Part shown: positions 38,311 to 48,164 of the stretch, piece after piece | Layout of the letters: the number at the start of each line of letters is the position of its first letter | Position numbering within the stretch: the stretch's first letter is position 1 | The notes under the pieces: model-generated | Told to the model about the DNA's origin: nothing | Seen by the model: only the letters and a program-made list of their open reading frames with translations | Database searches by the model: none | Translations under genes and position numbers: made by a program | Source of the DNA: Cymbomonas tetramitiformis | Taxonomy: Eukaryota > Chlorophyta > Pyramimonadophyceae > Pyramimonadales > Pyramimonadaceae | Direction of reading: 5' to 3' | Assembly (NCBI GenBank): GCA_001247695.2 | Contig: LGRX02025947.1 | Coordinates: 1-64,000 of the forward strand | DNA length: 64,000 nt

Positions 38311-38925
38311 TCACTCGGGTTTGAAACTATACATCGTATGACCTTGCAGTGTGCCCTTCACGAGAGCGTCCTGAAACTCGCGCACGCTGCGCATCTCCGC
38401 TTCACGTGCTGCTTTCGCCTCCTCGTCGCGCTCACGCATCAACTTGAGCGTATCGAAGGTCGACTTGAGCATGCGCGCGTGCTCAAGATGCGATTCGCGA
38501 ACACGACGCAGCTCTTCGGTGAGCGCGCCGAGTGCGCCGACCTGAATCGACAAGTCTGCTTGCGCGGGTTCGCTGCGCGCATCGTCCACGACCGCTTGGG
38601 CGGGCGCGGCGTCAGCACGTTTGCGCTTAACAAGCGCAACCGGTGACGCGTGCAACGACGATGCTTTCTTCGACGTCGGACATTTCTTCGTATCGAGGAT
38701 GGTCTCCATCATCTCCAGGCACAACCCGCGCATCTTCGATCCCACGGAGTCGACGTCCACGGTCGCACTGCCGCGCAGCTGAATGTTGGCACTCGCGATT
38801 TTGGGCACGGGTGGGCCTTCCAAGCTAGCAAACGCAGGGTGGCTCATGATGGTCTTGTTCTGCGCAATCGCGTGATGGAAGAACTTTAAATCGACTGTAT
38901 CAATATTGACGGTCCTCGTGGAATT
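38311..38925 (-). pseudogene. Virus-like coiled-coil protein, N-terminus replaced by retroelement
   Basis: The last 205 codons of a frame whose first part is retroelement integrase sequence. The viral part begins near NIDTVDLKFFHHAIAQNK. It has a basic patch (KRKRADAA) and ends in a charged heptad-rich helix (RRVRESHLEHARMLKSTFDTLK...EEAKAAREAEMR). The junction with the integrase lies near 38925-38940. The native start is missing; a candidate N-terminal remnant on the other side of the retroelement is the minus-strand ATG near 56077. Function unknown. Confidence 0.5.
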
Positions 38926-38929
38926 CAGT

Positions 38930-39363
38930 AATGGTGCTAGCGCATTCCACCAGAAGCGTCGCAGGACTCGTTCCAGAGTTTTGTCCCTGCCCGCGTGTCC
39001 AGCGGAAACAGAGGCGTGCGCCTCTTGCAGCACTACCTCACGGCGTGGTGAATCTTCTCCCAGTACCAACTGATAGCGTCCAGCGCTCACCTTCCACAAC
39101 ACATTTCCCACCACGCAGAAGTCACGAGTGCGTTGATGCGGAGCTTCTTGGATTTCTTTCCTTAAAGTCTGTAGGGGGCCAGGTCGCTCATATTCCGCTT
39201 GCAGCGCTTTGAGAAACTGACCTCCTGATATCTGCTGATGCAGGTCTCGAACGCTGGCCGCTTCTCCAGTACAGTACGCACGATAGGAGGAGGGGAACTC
39301 GTCTTCCTTTCCCGCTTGACACGCTGTCGAGCTGGCGGAGCGTACACCACTAGCAGGGGCCAA
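38930..39363 (-). pseudogene. Integrase N-terminal (H2C2-like) region, truncated
   Basis: The frame overlaps the Pol C-terminus in another phase. It contains the zinc-binding HHCC-type start of a gypsy integrase: a GRYQLVLGEDSPRREVVLQEAH segment, then HASVSAGHAGRDKTLERV and LRRFWWNALAP. The catalytic DDE core is absent because the frame passes directly into virus-like protein. So integrase would have followed the methyltransferase domain in the intact element. Confidence 0.65.
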
Positions 39364-42300
39364 GGGAGATCCAGAAGGACTCCATCCGGGGCAGCGAACA
39401 TCTGCACAGGTTCTCCTTGAGCGTCATGGGTAGGAATAATGTACTCCACTCTCATTCCCGCAGATCTGAACAACTGCCGCCACTGTGGCATGCGAGACTG
39501 AAAGTCAGGAAGGACAAAGAGAGCTGAAGTATTCTCAGGGTCCAGACGCCATTCTTCCACATATCTCCTCAGTACGGCCTCGATGGTCAAATGGTTGGAG
39601 GAGAAGGGAGGATTGCACCAGACGTTCAACCCTCGCCAGTTTTCCTTCAAGCAGTCCGTCCAGTAGCGGTTGACCTGACGATTCTTTCCTCCCAAGTCGC
39701 AACAGGCGTCCACCTCGAAAGGTCCATATTCTTGACTCAAGAAGTCGAACATGTCCGCACGGAACTTCCAGTCCTGTCGGTCGCTGGGCTCCAGGAGTCT
39801 GGTTGAGGCCTCGCTGCACTTCGGCGTTGCTGAGTAATCAACAGGGGTCTTCCTGGGAGAAGGAGGCGAGGATGCTGTCAGTTTGCCAGAGCGCGTCTGA
39901 ACTGCCAGGGTTGCTTCCTCGTACCCGGTTTCGGCCAGCTGCAGGGTATGTAAGGCGTCCATCCAGAGTTGAGGGGAGTCCATCCAGGTGAGAGTCCCAC
40001 TGTACGCGAGAACTGGTTCCGGATCTTTGGTCTTGGCGCTGTTGGACTTGCGCTCCTTCAACTTGTTGGGATCTACCACTCCCAGGGGCGCACGTCCTTG
40101 GCGAGACTCTTTACCAGCGGCAGGTCGAAACTTGTTGGCAGTGTCTGCGGCTGAAGGAGGTCGCTGCGGTTTCCCAGTAACCGGGTGCACAAAGCCAGCT
40201 TCTACCAGTCCTTCTCTCGCGGAAATTTCCTTGTAGTCGGGTCGCCTGGACAGAGCGTCTGGAACCCAGAGTAGCGCCCCAGGAATGTACTCCATCTCGG
40301 GTACCCCTACCTCCACTAGATCCATGTACCATCGGGCTTGGCGTCGGCTGAGAGGTTGTCCGGGTGCCATTAACCAGACTAGGGGCTTATGGTCACCCTG
40401 CAATTGGAACTCGGTCCAGATGAGGTAGTGTCGCCAAGTTTGAGTAGTGCAGTGATGGAGAGCGCAGAGTTCTCTTTCGCCAGCATGGTAGTTCTGCTCG
40501 GCTCCATTAAACTGTCTGCTTTCAAAGGCGATAGGTTGCAATCCATTTCCTACGTCTTGCATCAGTACTCCCCCCAGCGCCACTCCACTGGCGTCAGTTT
40601 GTACCACGAAAGGATGCCGTCCTTCGGCCGCCGCTTTCATATTGGGTAGCGCCAGAGTGGGTGAAGAACATAGCGCCTTCTTAATCTCCTCGAAGGCCCA
40701 ACGCTGCATGGGTCCCCATAGCCAAGCGACATCCCCTTTGGTGAGCTGAGTCAAGGGTTGTGCTACTTCCGAGAAGCCCAGCATGTACCGCCGGTAGTAC
40801 CCAGCCAACCCCAAAAATTGGCGCACATGCGTGGCGTTTTCCAGAGCGGGCCAGTCCCTGATGGCGGCCAACTTATCATGTTGAGGTTGACTTCCTTCCC
40901 GTGAGATAACGTGCCCCAGAAAGCGTATCTGGGTCTGCAGTAGTTGACACTTAGACTCCTTGAGGTAGATGCCCTGGTTCTCACAGACTTCGAGAAATTG
41001 CTGGAGATGGGAAAGATGCTCCTCCAAGGTGTTGCTGAAGAGGATACAATCGTCCAGGAATATTCTTACAAAAGGAAGATGTCCCAGAGCTCGCTGCATG
41101 CGTCTCTGATAGCAGGAAGGACTGTTGGTCAACCCCATGGGCATCACCAACCACTCATACGAGCCATAGGGAGAAGTGAACGCCGTCTTTTCCACATCCT
41201 CAGACGCCATAGCCATCTGCCAGAATCCATCTACCGCATCGAAGGAGGAGAAGTACTTGGCCCCATGCATGGAGTCGAACAACTGCTGAATGTCGGGAAG
41301 TGGATATTTGTCCTTGACGGTCAGGCTGTTGATGGCTCGGAAGTCGCAGACCATTCTGAGTACTTCAGATTTCCCTGGCTTGGGAACCATCAGCACTGGT
41401 GCAGCGAACGGACTTGAGGAAGGCCTGATGTAGCCCTTACTCAGGAGTTCATCCAGGCGTTCTCGCAGTTGAGTCAGCTCCACCATGGACATCTTATAGG
41501 GCCTCTTAGCAGGCGCGATACCATTCCATCCCTCTTGCAGTCTCACATGGGCCACTTCATCTTTTCGCAGGGCGTCAAAGTTGGGCAGCGCTTCGCGAAT
41601 TACTCGAGGTGAAAAGGACTCGATCAGCTTTTGAAACTTCTTTCTCCACTCGGGGGAGATTGAAGGGTCCTCCAAATTCTCGCTGGTGGCCATCGCTGAT
41701 AACATCGAAGTCCCTACCAAAGGTGTCGCATAGGCCACTAAGATGTCGTGGGGTGTCGCGGCACTGTCCATTCCCGCATATCTGCGCCGATAGGCTTTGA
41801 TCTCCTTGGTCGCTTGGGCCGCTGATAACATTACCATCGGTTCCAGAGCCATCGCGGTTCTCTCGCCTTTGCGTGTGGAGCTACGCCCCGGCGAACATCC
41901 CTGTATCCGCACGGATTTGCCATGATGGCGAAACTTGACTGATCCCCACCCATCATAGTCCAGCGTGACCGGCGAGAGGTGTCTCAACCACCTTCCTCCG
42001 AGTACAATGTCCACCTTGATGCCCAGAGGAAGTACTCGCATCTTGATGACCTCGGAGTAAGTCCCCTCTGAAGTCTCGGCGGTCAGCTTGCCGTAAGCGA
42101 CTTGCGCAGAGGTCTGCACTGACCCATCCGCCAGGGTAACGTTCAGCGGCATTCCATTAGTGCGAACTGTGAGGTTCAATCTCTTGACGCACTCACTGGA
42201 GATGAATTCATCCGAGGCCCCAGAATCCACCAGCACGCGCACTCGCTGTCCCTTCACCAAGGCCCAGAACACCAATAGCAGCGTTCCCTCTTTGTCCCGA

Positions 42301-44342
42301 ATCGCAGTTAGCTGACTGTCCTGGAACTTCCACATTACTTGACCATCGCGTCGCAGATGTGCACAGATGGCTGCTCGTACTGGGTGATGCAAAGGTACGC
42401 GCTGCTTAGACCGGATAGGTCTTGTGCGCGGTGGTGCAGGCTGAGAACGATGATCCGGTCCAAAGTACCATCCACCTTCCAGTTCGCGATCTGCTTGTAG
42501 CTGTCGCTCCTTGGCGCGTCGCTCCTGTCCTTGAGCGCGTCGTCTGGCGCGGCTCTGCGTGCGGCTTTCCAGAGGGTAAGAGCGAAGAGGTTGGATGGAA
42601 ATCTCTTCCTCCTCTTCCTCCCCAGAGCTATCTTCTGGTTCGGACTTTGGAGTGAAAGAGGGGGTTTCTTCTTCCCGCGGTGCCGCCTGAGCGTCGGTGA
42701 CGTTCGCTGGTGCTGCCACTGCTTCATTACCTTCCAGGATCGGCCGCAGACGATGGCGTTGCTGTTTCTGAATGGTTAGTAGCAGTTCCAGGTGGGTTTC
42801 CTCCTGGATGGTTTTCAGGGGAGTCGGCTCCACTCCTTCTGTCACCGTTGTCAGCACACTTGGATTGTTCTCCGATCTGGCGATGGCCAGCTGTCGCTCC
42901 ATCAACTGCTGCGTGAAGTTGAGCGACCGCTGGGAGTCCTCGAGATCTGAAATGTCCCCAGAAGTTGCGGGCTGAGAACTGGATGGAGATAAGGTCAAAT
43001 CCAGAGTTGTTGCTGGATTCGCCTCTGATGGTTCCGCTGAGTCCATGGAGAATGAATCACTTGCTGTTGATGGTAGGGCCAGGTGAGCCGCCTCTTCCGC
43101 AGCTTCCCTTTCTCGCTGGTTCCATTGGTGCACCTGGTATAGACTGCACCAGGCGTCTGGAATTCCTACATCTCCACCAGAACCTGGGATAGTACCGCAC
43201 TCGGTCTCCAGAGATAGCTGAACTGCTCCTTCGGTTATCGTCAGGTCAGGGGTGACCTTCCCATGCCATCTGTACCAGCGGCGGCGATATCTGCGCCACC
43301 CTTCGGGTACCCATGCATCTCTCCATTTCTCATTCTCCTTTACCAGCGCTGCCGCGGCCATGTGCTCCGGGTGCGTCATCTCTCTCCAAGCGCGCGTGCG
43401 ATCCGCCAGTGACTCCGCTCGAAGTCCTGGGGGTTCATCTCCCAACCTCGTAACCTCTGCCTCATGCTGCAGTCGGTCTCGTACAGTCTTCGGAGTTCTG
43501 CTGCGAGGTTTTCCAGTGCGCTTGCGCGCTGCGCTCGTAGGGCGCTCTGCGCTTGGGGTTGACGCCCTTCCTGCCCAGGTTGGACACGCTGCTGGTCGAG
43601 ACGTCGAAGGAAACACCTCAGGTCGAAGTTTAAAAGGTGGGGGTTCGGAAGCTGGGCCAGTTTTTGAAGTTCCACCCCCTTCCTCCCCACTGTCGTCCAG
43701 AGGGTGTGAAACAGCGGGTAGCGTTACATCCTGGATCCGCTGCCTCAAGGCTCGCATCCTCTCCACCGGAGCTTTCCTCGGTACTCGCTGTCGAGGAGTT
43801 TTCCGCCAGGGGGTGTTGAGTGGGTTGAAGGTCCACTGGGTCTCCTCTTCCTGACCATCATCCTCATCCAGTGCTGCCAGTACTGATGTCTCAGGGTTAG
43901 GGTTAGGGTTAGGGTTAGGGTTATCCCCAAGGTCTGTGGGGTCAACGCGGGGCGTTTCGCCACGCTCGCGTCGTGGAGCTGGATTGCGATCACCAGTTCC
44001 AAGGGAGCGATCTACACTGAACATAACGGGAGGCTTGGAGCGCTCAGGCGACGAAGTGGGTGACCTTCGTGGCGACCGCTGATGGCGCCGGGAAACCAAG
44101 TGATGTTCTCGCCGGCTCTGCTCAGTGGAAAGGTTTGCTGTGTAAACAGCGGTACTGGACAACGAGGGTTCATCCCGTAGGGTTCTGGTTCTGTCGAGAT
44201 GGCGTTGTCGCCTCTGATCGGCAGACCAGGTGAATCCATATCCTCGAGCGGCCAGAGGGTTGGGGGGTGGCGGAGGATCCTGCTGGATATTCCCTCGGTT
44301 GTGGGCGAAGGCTGTACTCCTTGCCCAGGGGCGGTTACCCAT
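39162..44342 (-). CDS. Pol polyprotein: protease, reverse transcriptase, RNase H and Dam-like DNA methyltransferase
   Basis: A 1,726-codon frame. The first 690 residues are low-complexity, Pro/Arg/Glu-rich. An aspartic protease with VDSGASDE lies near 705. Reverse transcriptase is at about 945-1130 (VCDFRAINSLT; SSFDAVDGFWQM; IFLDDCI, the YxDD box with L for Y). RNase H is at about 1240-1365 (VVQTDASG; ending ADALSRRPD-like PDALSRRP). Near 1530-1660 a phage-type N6-adenine-methyltransferase domain follows: FEVDACCDLGG, then WRGLNVWCNPPFSS (catalytic NPPF) and ALFVLPDF. This domain is not part of normal Ty3/gypsy Pol. The frame is intact despite its age, and Gag is encoded in a different frame just upstream. 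Confidence 0.85.
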   Translation of the reverse strand: MGNRPWARSTAFAHNRGNIQQDPPPPPNPLAARGYGFTWSADQRRQRHLDRTRTLRDEPSLSSTAVYTANLSTEQSRREHHLVSRRHQRSPRRSPTSSPERSKPPVMFSVDRSLGTGDRNPAPRRERGETPRVDPTDLGDNPNPNPNPNPETSVLAALDEDDGQEEETQWTFNPLNTPWRKTPRQRVPRKAPVERMRALRQRIQDVTLPAVSHPLDDSGEEGGGTSKTGPASEPPPFKLRPEVFPSTSRPAACPTWAGRASTPSAERPTSAARKRTGKPRSRTPKTVRDRLQHEAEVTRLGDEPPGLRAESLADRTRAWREMTHPEHMAAAALVKENEKWRDAWVPEGWRRYRRRWYRWHGKVTPDLTITEGAVQLSLETECGTIPGSGGDVGIPDAWCSLYQVHQWNQREREAAEEAAHLALPSTASDSFSMDSAEPSEANPATTLDLTLSPSSSQPATSGDISDLEDSQRSLNFTQQLMERQLAIARSENNPSVLTTVTEGVEPTPLKTIQEETHLELLLTIQKQQRHRLRPILEGNEAVAAPANVTDAQAAPREEETPSFTPKSEPEDSSGEEEEEEISIQPLRSYPLESRTQSRARRRAQGQERRAKERQLQADRELEGGWYFGPDHRSQPAPPRTRPIRSKQRVPLHHPVRAAICAHLRRDGQVMWKFQDSQLTAIRDKEGTLLLVFWALVKGQRVRVLVDSGASDEFISSECVKRLNLTVRTNGMPLNVTLADGSVQTSAQVAYGKLTAETSEGTYSEVIKMRVLPLGIKVDIVLGGRWLRHLSPVTLDYDGWGSVKFRHHGKSVRIQGCSPGRSSTRKGERTAMALEPMVMLSAAQATKEIKAYRRRYAGMDSAATPHDILVAYATPLVGTSMLSAMATSENLEDPSISPEWRKKFQKLIESFSPRVIREALPNFDALRKDEVAHVRLQEGWNGIAPAKRPYKMSMVELTQLRERLDELLSKGYIRPSSSPFAAPVLMVPKPGKSEVLRMVCDFRAINSLTVKDKYPLPDIQQLFDSMHGAKYFSSFDAVDGFWQMAMASEDVEKTAFTSPYGSYEWLVMPMGLTNSPSCYQRRMQRALGHLPFVRIFLDDCILFSNTLEEHLSHLQQFLEVCENQGIYLKESKCQLLQTQIRFLGHVISREGSQPQHDKLAAIRDWPALENATHVRQFLGLAGYYRRYMLGFSEVAQPLTQLTKGDVAWLWGPMQRWAFEEIKKALCSSPTLALPNMKAAAEGRHPFVVQTDASGVALGGVLMQDVGNGLQPIAFESRQFNGAEQNYHAGERELCALHHCTTQTWRHYLIWTEFQLQGDHKPLVWLMAPGQPLSRRQARWYMDLVEVGVPEMEYIPGALLWVPDALSRRPDYKEISAREGLVEAGFVHPVTGKPQRPPSAADTANKFRPAAGKESRQGRAPLGVVDPNKLKERKSNSAKTKDPEPVLAYSGTLTWMDSPQLWMDALHTLQLAETGYEEATLAVQTRSGKLTASSPPSPRKTPVDYSATPKCSEASTRLLEPSDRQDWKFRADMFDFLSQEYGPFEVDACCDLGGKNRQVNRYWTDCLKENWRGLNVWCNPPFSSNHLTIEAVLRRYVEEWRLDPENTSALFVLPDFQSRMPQWRQLFRSAGMRVEYIIPTHDAQGEPVQMFAAPDGVLLDLPWPLLVVYAPPARQRVKRERKTSSPPPIVRTVLEKRPAFETCISRYQEVSFSKRCKRNMSDLAPYRL
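43894..43923 (+). repeat. Five telomere-type repeats GGGTTA inside Pol
   Basis: (GGGTTA)x5 without error. On the minus strand it encodes alternating Asn-Pro (NPNPNPNPNP) within the low-complexity N-terminal part of Pol, and the frame stays open. Confidence 0.95.
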
Positions 44343-44380
44343 ACCGCCCTGTCGCCGGCGTCCCGCCGGCGGGAGGACAC

Positions 44381-45166
44381 TCAGTCCTCCTCCTCCGCAG
44401 ATTGCTGACCCGAGGAGGACGCTGCGGCCGATTCCTCGTTCTGAAAATACTCCAGCGCTTCCGCTTCATCTTCCAAATCCTCCCATTCTGTCTCCAGCGC
44501 TGCGATATGAGATTCATTTGCAGCGCGGCGGCGTGCCAAACGAGCTGGGGCGTCAGCAATCCAGGCTCGTTTTTTGGCCTCGTCGGGGCAGTTAGCCCAT
44601 AAATGGGAGTCAGAGTTGCAGACGTAGCATCGGCGTGGCGGCCTGGTCAATCCCGCCGGGCTGGGCGGCACGGCATGCTGCACCCTGAGGTCGGCGGGGT
44701 CGAGGTCAGTAGTGGCTTCCTCCCCAGCGTCCTGCACGGCGTTAAGTCTGGAGGACGAGCGACCATTCCTCCAGGCAGGACTTCGGTTCGCAGGTGCCGA
44801 GGCGGGAGAGGTTCGCGCTGCGGTCAGAGCTTCACTGCGCTCCAATTTGGTGGCCACAGTGATGATATGCTGCAGCGCGGTGGATCCGGGATGATTGCTC
44901 TCCCAATTCGCTGGACTTTGCAGATCCAACCGATCCTCAATGAGGCGATCCATCACAGCTTGCTTCAGTCGCAGTCCAGACCAGAACTGATACAATAGCT
45001 GCTGCTGGCTGATGGCGTGGCAGTTGGGCATGGCGTCTGCCAATAACTGCACTACCTCGTGCCAGGATACCAGACGAGTGGCGAACAAACGCGCAGTCTC
45101 TTCTCGTCGCTGCGCCATGCGCATCACGGTCCCCGCTAGTCCTACCAGCGCGATGTCATCCAGTAC
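44381..45166 (-). CDS. Gag, C-terminal part with zinc knuckle (split by CACTA)
   Basis: Continuation of the Gag frame after the CACTA insertion, starting at GTACTGGATGAC (VLDDIALVG). It contains a canonical CCHC knuckle C-X2-C-X4-H-X4-C (CYVCNSDSHLWANC) and an acidic, Ser/Glu-rich end. Joined with 52816-54270 (one TAC target copy removed) the Gag is about 746 residues. As it stands the piece can only be read from the transposon end (an ATG in the terminal repeat gives MPMESFPKGCRSV...). Confidence 0.8.
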   Translation of the reverse strand, partial: VLDDIALVGLAGTVMRMAQRREETARLFATRLVSWHEVVQLLADAMPNCHAISQQQLLYQFWSGLRLKQAVMDRLIEDRLDLQSPANWESNHPGSTALQHIITVATKLERSEALTAARTSPASAPANRSPAWRNGRSSSRLNAVQDAGEEATTDLDPADLRVQHAVPPSPAGLTRPPRRCYVCNSDSHLWANCPDEAKKRAWIADAPARLARRRAANESHIAALETEWEDLEDEAEALEYFQNEESAAASSSGQQSAEEED

Positions 45167-45199
45167 CCCTACAGATCTGCAACCCTTGGGAAAGCTTTC

Positions 45200-46330
45200 C
45201 ATAGGCATGTCATCCCTGTGCCCTCCCTATGCCCGCCCTTGGGAACGCTCGGGAAAATCCGGAAATATTTTCCAAAGGCTTGGAAAGTTTTCCATAGGGT
45301 ATTTCCATAGGGATACCCCCTTTTGGAGTTTCCATAGGGTTTCTATAGGGCTGTATGCCTATGGAAAAGGACGTTCCATAGGCATGGAAGGCCGTATAAT
45401 CACCCTATGGAAAAGTAAACATTTCCATAGGACGACTATAGGCATAACCAGGACTATGGAAAACCCTATGGAAAATGTAAACCCTTCCATAGGGCGGCTA
45501 TAGGCATAGGGGGCCGATGGAAAGCCCTATGGAAAATATAACTTTCCCATACGCTTTCCATAGGCATGTCCAAGGGCGGGCGTAGGGCGGGCGTACGGAT
45601 AGCGCACCTATGGAAACTTAGCGTATACTATGAGTTTTCCACAAGGTTTTCCATAGGGCGGGCATAGCGATAGTACACCTATGGAAATGTACAATTCGCC
45701 CTGCGTATTCTCGGGAATAAAGTCGTAATTCCATAGGGCCTTCCATAGGGATGCCATAGGTATGGTAGGCCTATGGAAACGTATAATTCACTCTGCGTAT
45801 TCTCGGGAATATCAACGTAATTCCATAGGGCTTTCCATAGAGCCCCCATAGGGATAGTATACCTATGGAAATATACAATTCATTCTGCGTATTCTCGGTC
45901 AATAAAGACGTAATTCCATAGGGGTTTCCATAGGGTTAGCTATAGGGATAACACAGGGTGAGCATGCCGTAGGTATACTCTTGATACAGGTGGCAAAGTC
46001 GATACCTATAGTATCCATATGGAATACGTTTCCACACGTATACCGTACGTATGGAACCGAGTTCCATAGGTATAGCCAGCCTATGGAATGAGCTTTCCCA
46101 GGGGTGAGCCACCCAGTGGAAAGGTCTTCCGTAGGTATATCATCCGTATGGAAACATGTTTCCCAAGGGATGCCGTACCTGTGAAAGGGTTTCCATAGGT
46201 ATAACCATTCAGGTTTCATAGGGTGAGCATAGGGTGATGATTCATGATATATCCAGGCTTTCCATAGGGCTTTTACTACATATATACATATTAATATACA
46301 GAATAATTCCATCTATGAAATGAACAAGTT
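45200..46330. repeat. Subterminal array of TTTCCATAGG/CCTATGGAAA, right arm in gene orientation
   Basis: Dozens of copies of the decamer in both orientations, often followed by GTATA(G/C) or GGC(G/A). The spacing is irregular, 15-45 bp. In CACTA elements such motifs bind the element's own DNA-binding protein. No gene lies here; frames in this stretch (for example 45012-45503 plus) are repeat artefacts. Confidence 0.9.
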
Positions 46331-47324
46331 ATTCGTCATGTAAGTCGCCCACAAAATCTACATGCCTATCTAGTATGAGCATCATCTTGTCTTTATCATA
46401 TCTCCATGGTGGATCATTGAAACCGAGTTTGTGCTCGCCGAGATAATATACCAACCTATTTGCATCGGGTCGTCCAGCTGGAATTCTCTTGGTCGTGATG
46501 AACCGGTCAAAGTTCCATGGAATGGGTACAATGCACACCAAGCACTCAATCTCAAATGCTTGGATGAAAACCTCGGAAAGGTCCCATGGCAAGTCCGACC
46601 TCAACATCATATTGTTCGCCACGGTATCTTGAAATGCTGCCTTCAATGGAAACCATCTTACTTTGAGGAAAACCAATTGTTTCCTGCCAATCGGGATGCT
46701 ATAAATTTTCAGAAGCTCGCCGTACCTGCAACACATACTTTCCAAAGGGTGAGCATAGGGTGGGCACAGGGTGGACATAGGGCGGCTATAGGGCGGACAC
46801 AGAGTGGGAAAGCTTAACTCGTAATCATAGGGAGGGTGTAGGGTGGTCGTAGGGTGGGCACAGGGTGAGCATACGCATGATCTATGATATATGTTACGGT
46901 ATAGGGATGTTGTAGGGCGAACACAGGGTAGGCATAGGGCCAATATAGGGCGAACATAGGGTGGGCATCGGATGAACGACCTGTCTTCATGGGCATTCAA
47001 TCCATTTACTGGGGTATCAAAGATTGCCTTTATGTATCGTTGACAGGTGGTGAGGTGGCGGTCGGCGGATCGCGTACGAAAAGTGTCTCGTCCGACTTTC
47101 ACGTGCTGACTCTTCATCACACCGTCCATGTAGACATAACAACGCTCCTTGGTACTCAAAGGACGACATTCCCTCGTCAACCGGTTCAACCGCCATGTCT
47201 CCAGATCTTGGATGACGGGTCGTGGCATGATCCGCCGTTCTCTCAAACTCAATCGCTTCCATTCAGCGAGTTTGGTGTCAAAGTCGTTTTGCAGGAGCTG
47301 GGCCCATGGGAAATTCGTGCGCAT
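46329..47324 (-). CDS. CACTA transposase C-terminal exons
   Basis: An open frame of 331 codons whose two ends are protein-like and whose middle is not. The upstream end (about residues 1-105: LLQNDFDTKLAEWKRLSLRERRIMPRPVIQD...) is followed by GGGTGGGCATAGGG-type repeats, probably an intron (about 46735-47000) that happens to be open. The last roughly 110 residues (WFPLKAAFQDTVANN...) have the layout of the C-terminal end of TNP2 proteins. The stop is at 46329. Exact splice sites are not fixed. Confidence 0.5.
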   Translation of the reverse strand: MRTNFPWAQLLQNDFDTKLAEWKRLSLRERRIMPRPVIQDLETWRLNRLTRECRPLSTKERCYVYMDGVMKSQHVKVGRDTFRTRSADRHLTTCQRYIKAIFDTPVNGLNAHEDRSFIRCPPYVRPILALCLPCVRPTTSLYRNIYHRSCVCSPCAHPTTTLHPPYDYELSFPTLCPPYSRPMSTLCPPYAHPLESMCCRYGELLKIYSIPIGRKQLVFLKVRWFPLKAAFQDTVANNMMLRSDLPWDLSEVFIQAFEIECLVCIVPIPWNFDRFITTKRIPAGRPDANRLVYYLGEHKLGFNDPPWRYDKDKMMLILDRHVDFVGDLHDE

Positions 47325-47936
47325 ATACTTCCGTATACCTTTTATGTCACCTGTGGGTGATCAATGGGTGGGCATAAGATGGTTACGAATTTCAAAGGGT
47401 GGGCATAGGGTAGGCATAGGGTGAGCACAGGGATGGAATATTTCTTTTCAGCTCCAAGGGTGGGCATAGGGCGGGCATACGGCGGGAAAGATTTCCATTG
47501 GGTGGGCACAGGGCGGACATCTACTGCAAAGGCATCTAAGGCACTGCGTACCTTCATCCAAGGTTATCGGTGTTTGCTTGCCAATCACCTCCACTCGTCG
47601 CTTTTGTGGCCCAGTGTATGGTGCAACCTTCTCATTAGATATTGAAGCATATATGCCACGGACTAGCATCAGCTGTTTTTCTAGCATCTGACCTGCGACA
47701 TACATAACACATAAACAAACGTACAGTGCAGCCAGACGTTTCCATACCTATGTTCTCCCTATGGAAGAAGCTTTCCATAGGCACGGTATACGTACGGAAC
47801 CGATACATAGTAAAGGCATAGGGTAAACATAGGGTGGGCATAAGGTGGGCATAGGGCGGGAAACTTTGAGATTCCCATTCCCTATGGTGATCACAGGGAT
47901 AGCATAGGGCGGACGTAGGGTGAACATAGGGTGAGC

Positions 47937-48164
47937 CTAGGTATACATACCGTTCATGATGTTGGCTACTGGCTGCGATCGAGTTTTGACTGACTCCTTG
48001 CATTTCCCATAGAATGACTCCCACGGAAATAACCATGTTCCATGCGCAGGTCCTGTCAGTTCGATATGCCGAGGCAAATGTCGCAAAATATGCGTAGTTA
48101 TATTCCAATCTTCAGGTGAAAACTCGATCTCGTCGATCCAATCTTCAGGTGAAAGATTATGCAT
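47937..48164 (-). CDS. CACTA transposase exon with the C-terminal DUF4218-like region
   Basis: Contains ITTHILRHLPRHIELTGPAH, then GTWLFPWESFYGKCKESVKTRSQP. This matches the conserved pattern of the region that follows the catalytic core in TNP2 transposases (H..H......GP.....W.FP.E...G..K..V..R..P). It begins at a duplicated 18-bp sequence shared with the neighbouring exon. Confidence 0.75.
   Translation of the reverse strand: MHNLSPEDWIDEIEFSPEDWNITTHILRHLPRHIELTGPAHGTWLFPWESFYGKCKESVKTRSQPVANIMNGMYT

Noticed and set aside
43252..43854. 200-codon plus-strand ORF
   Set aside because: Shadow of the Pol frame on the minus strand.
45012..45503. 163-codon plus-strand ORF across the CACTA end
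   Set aside because: Consists of terminal repeat and TTTCCATAGG array sequence in frame by chance.
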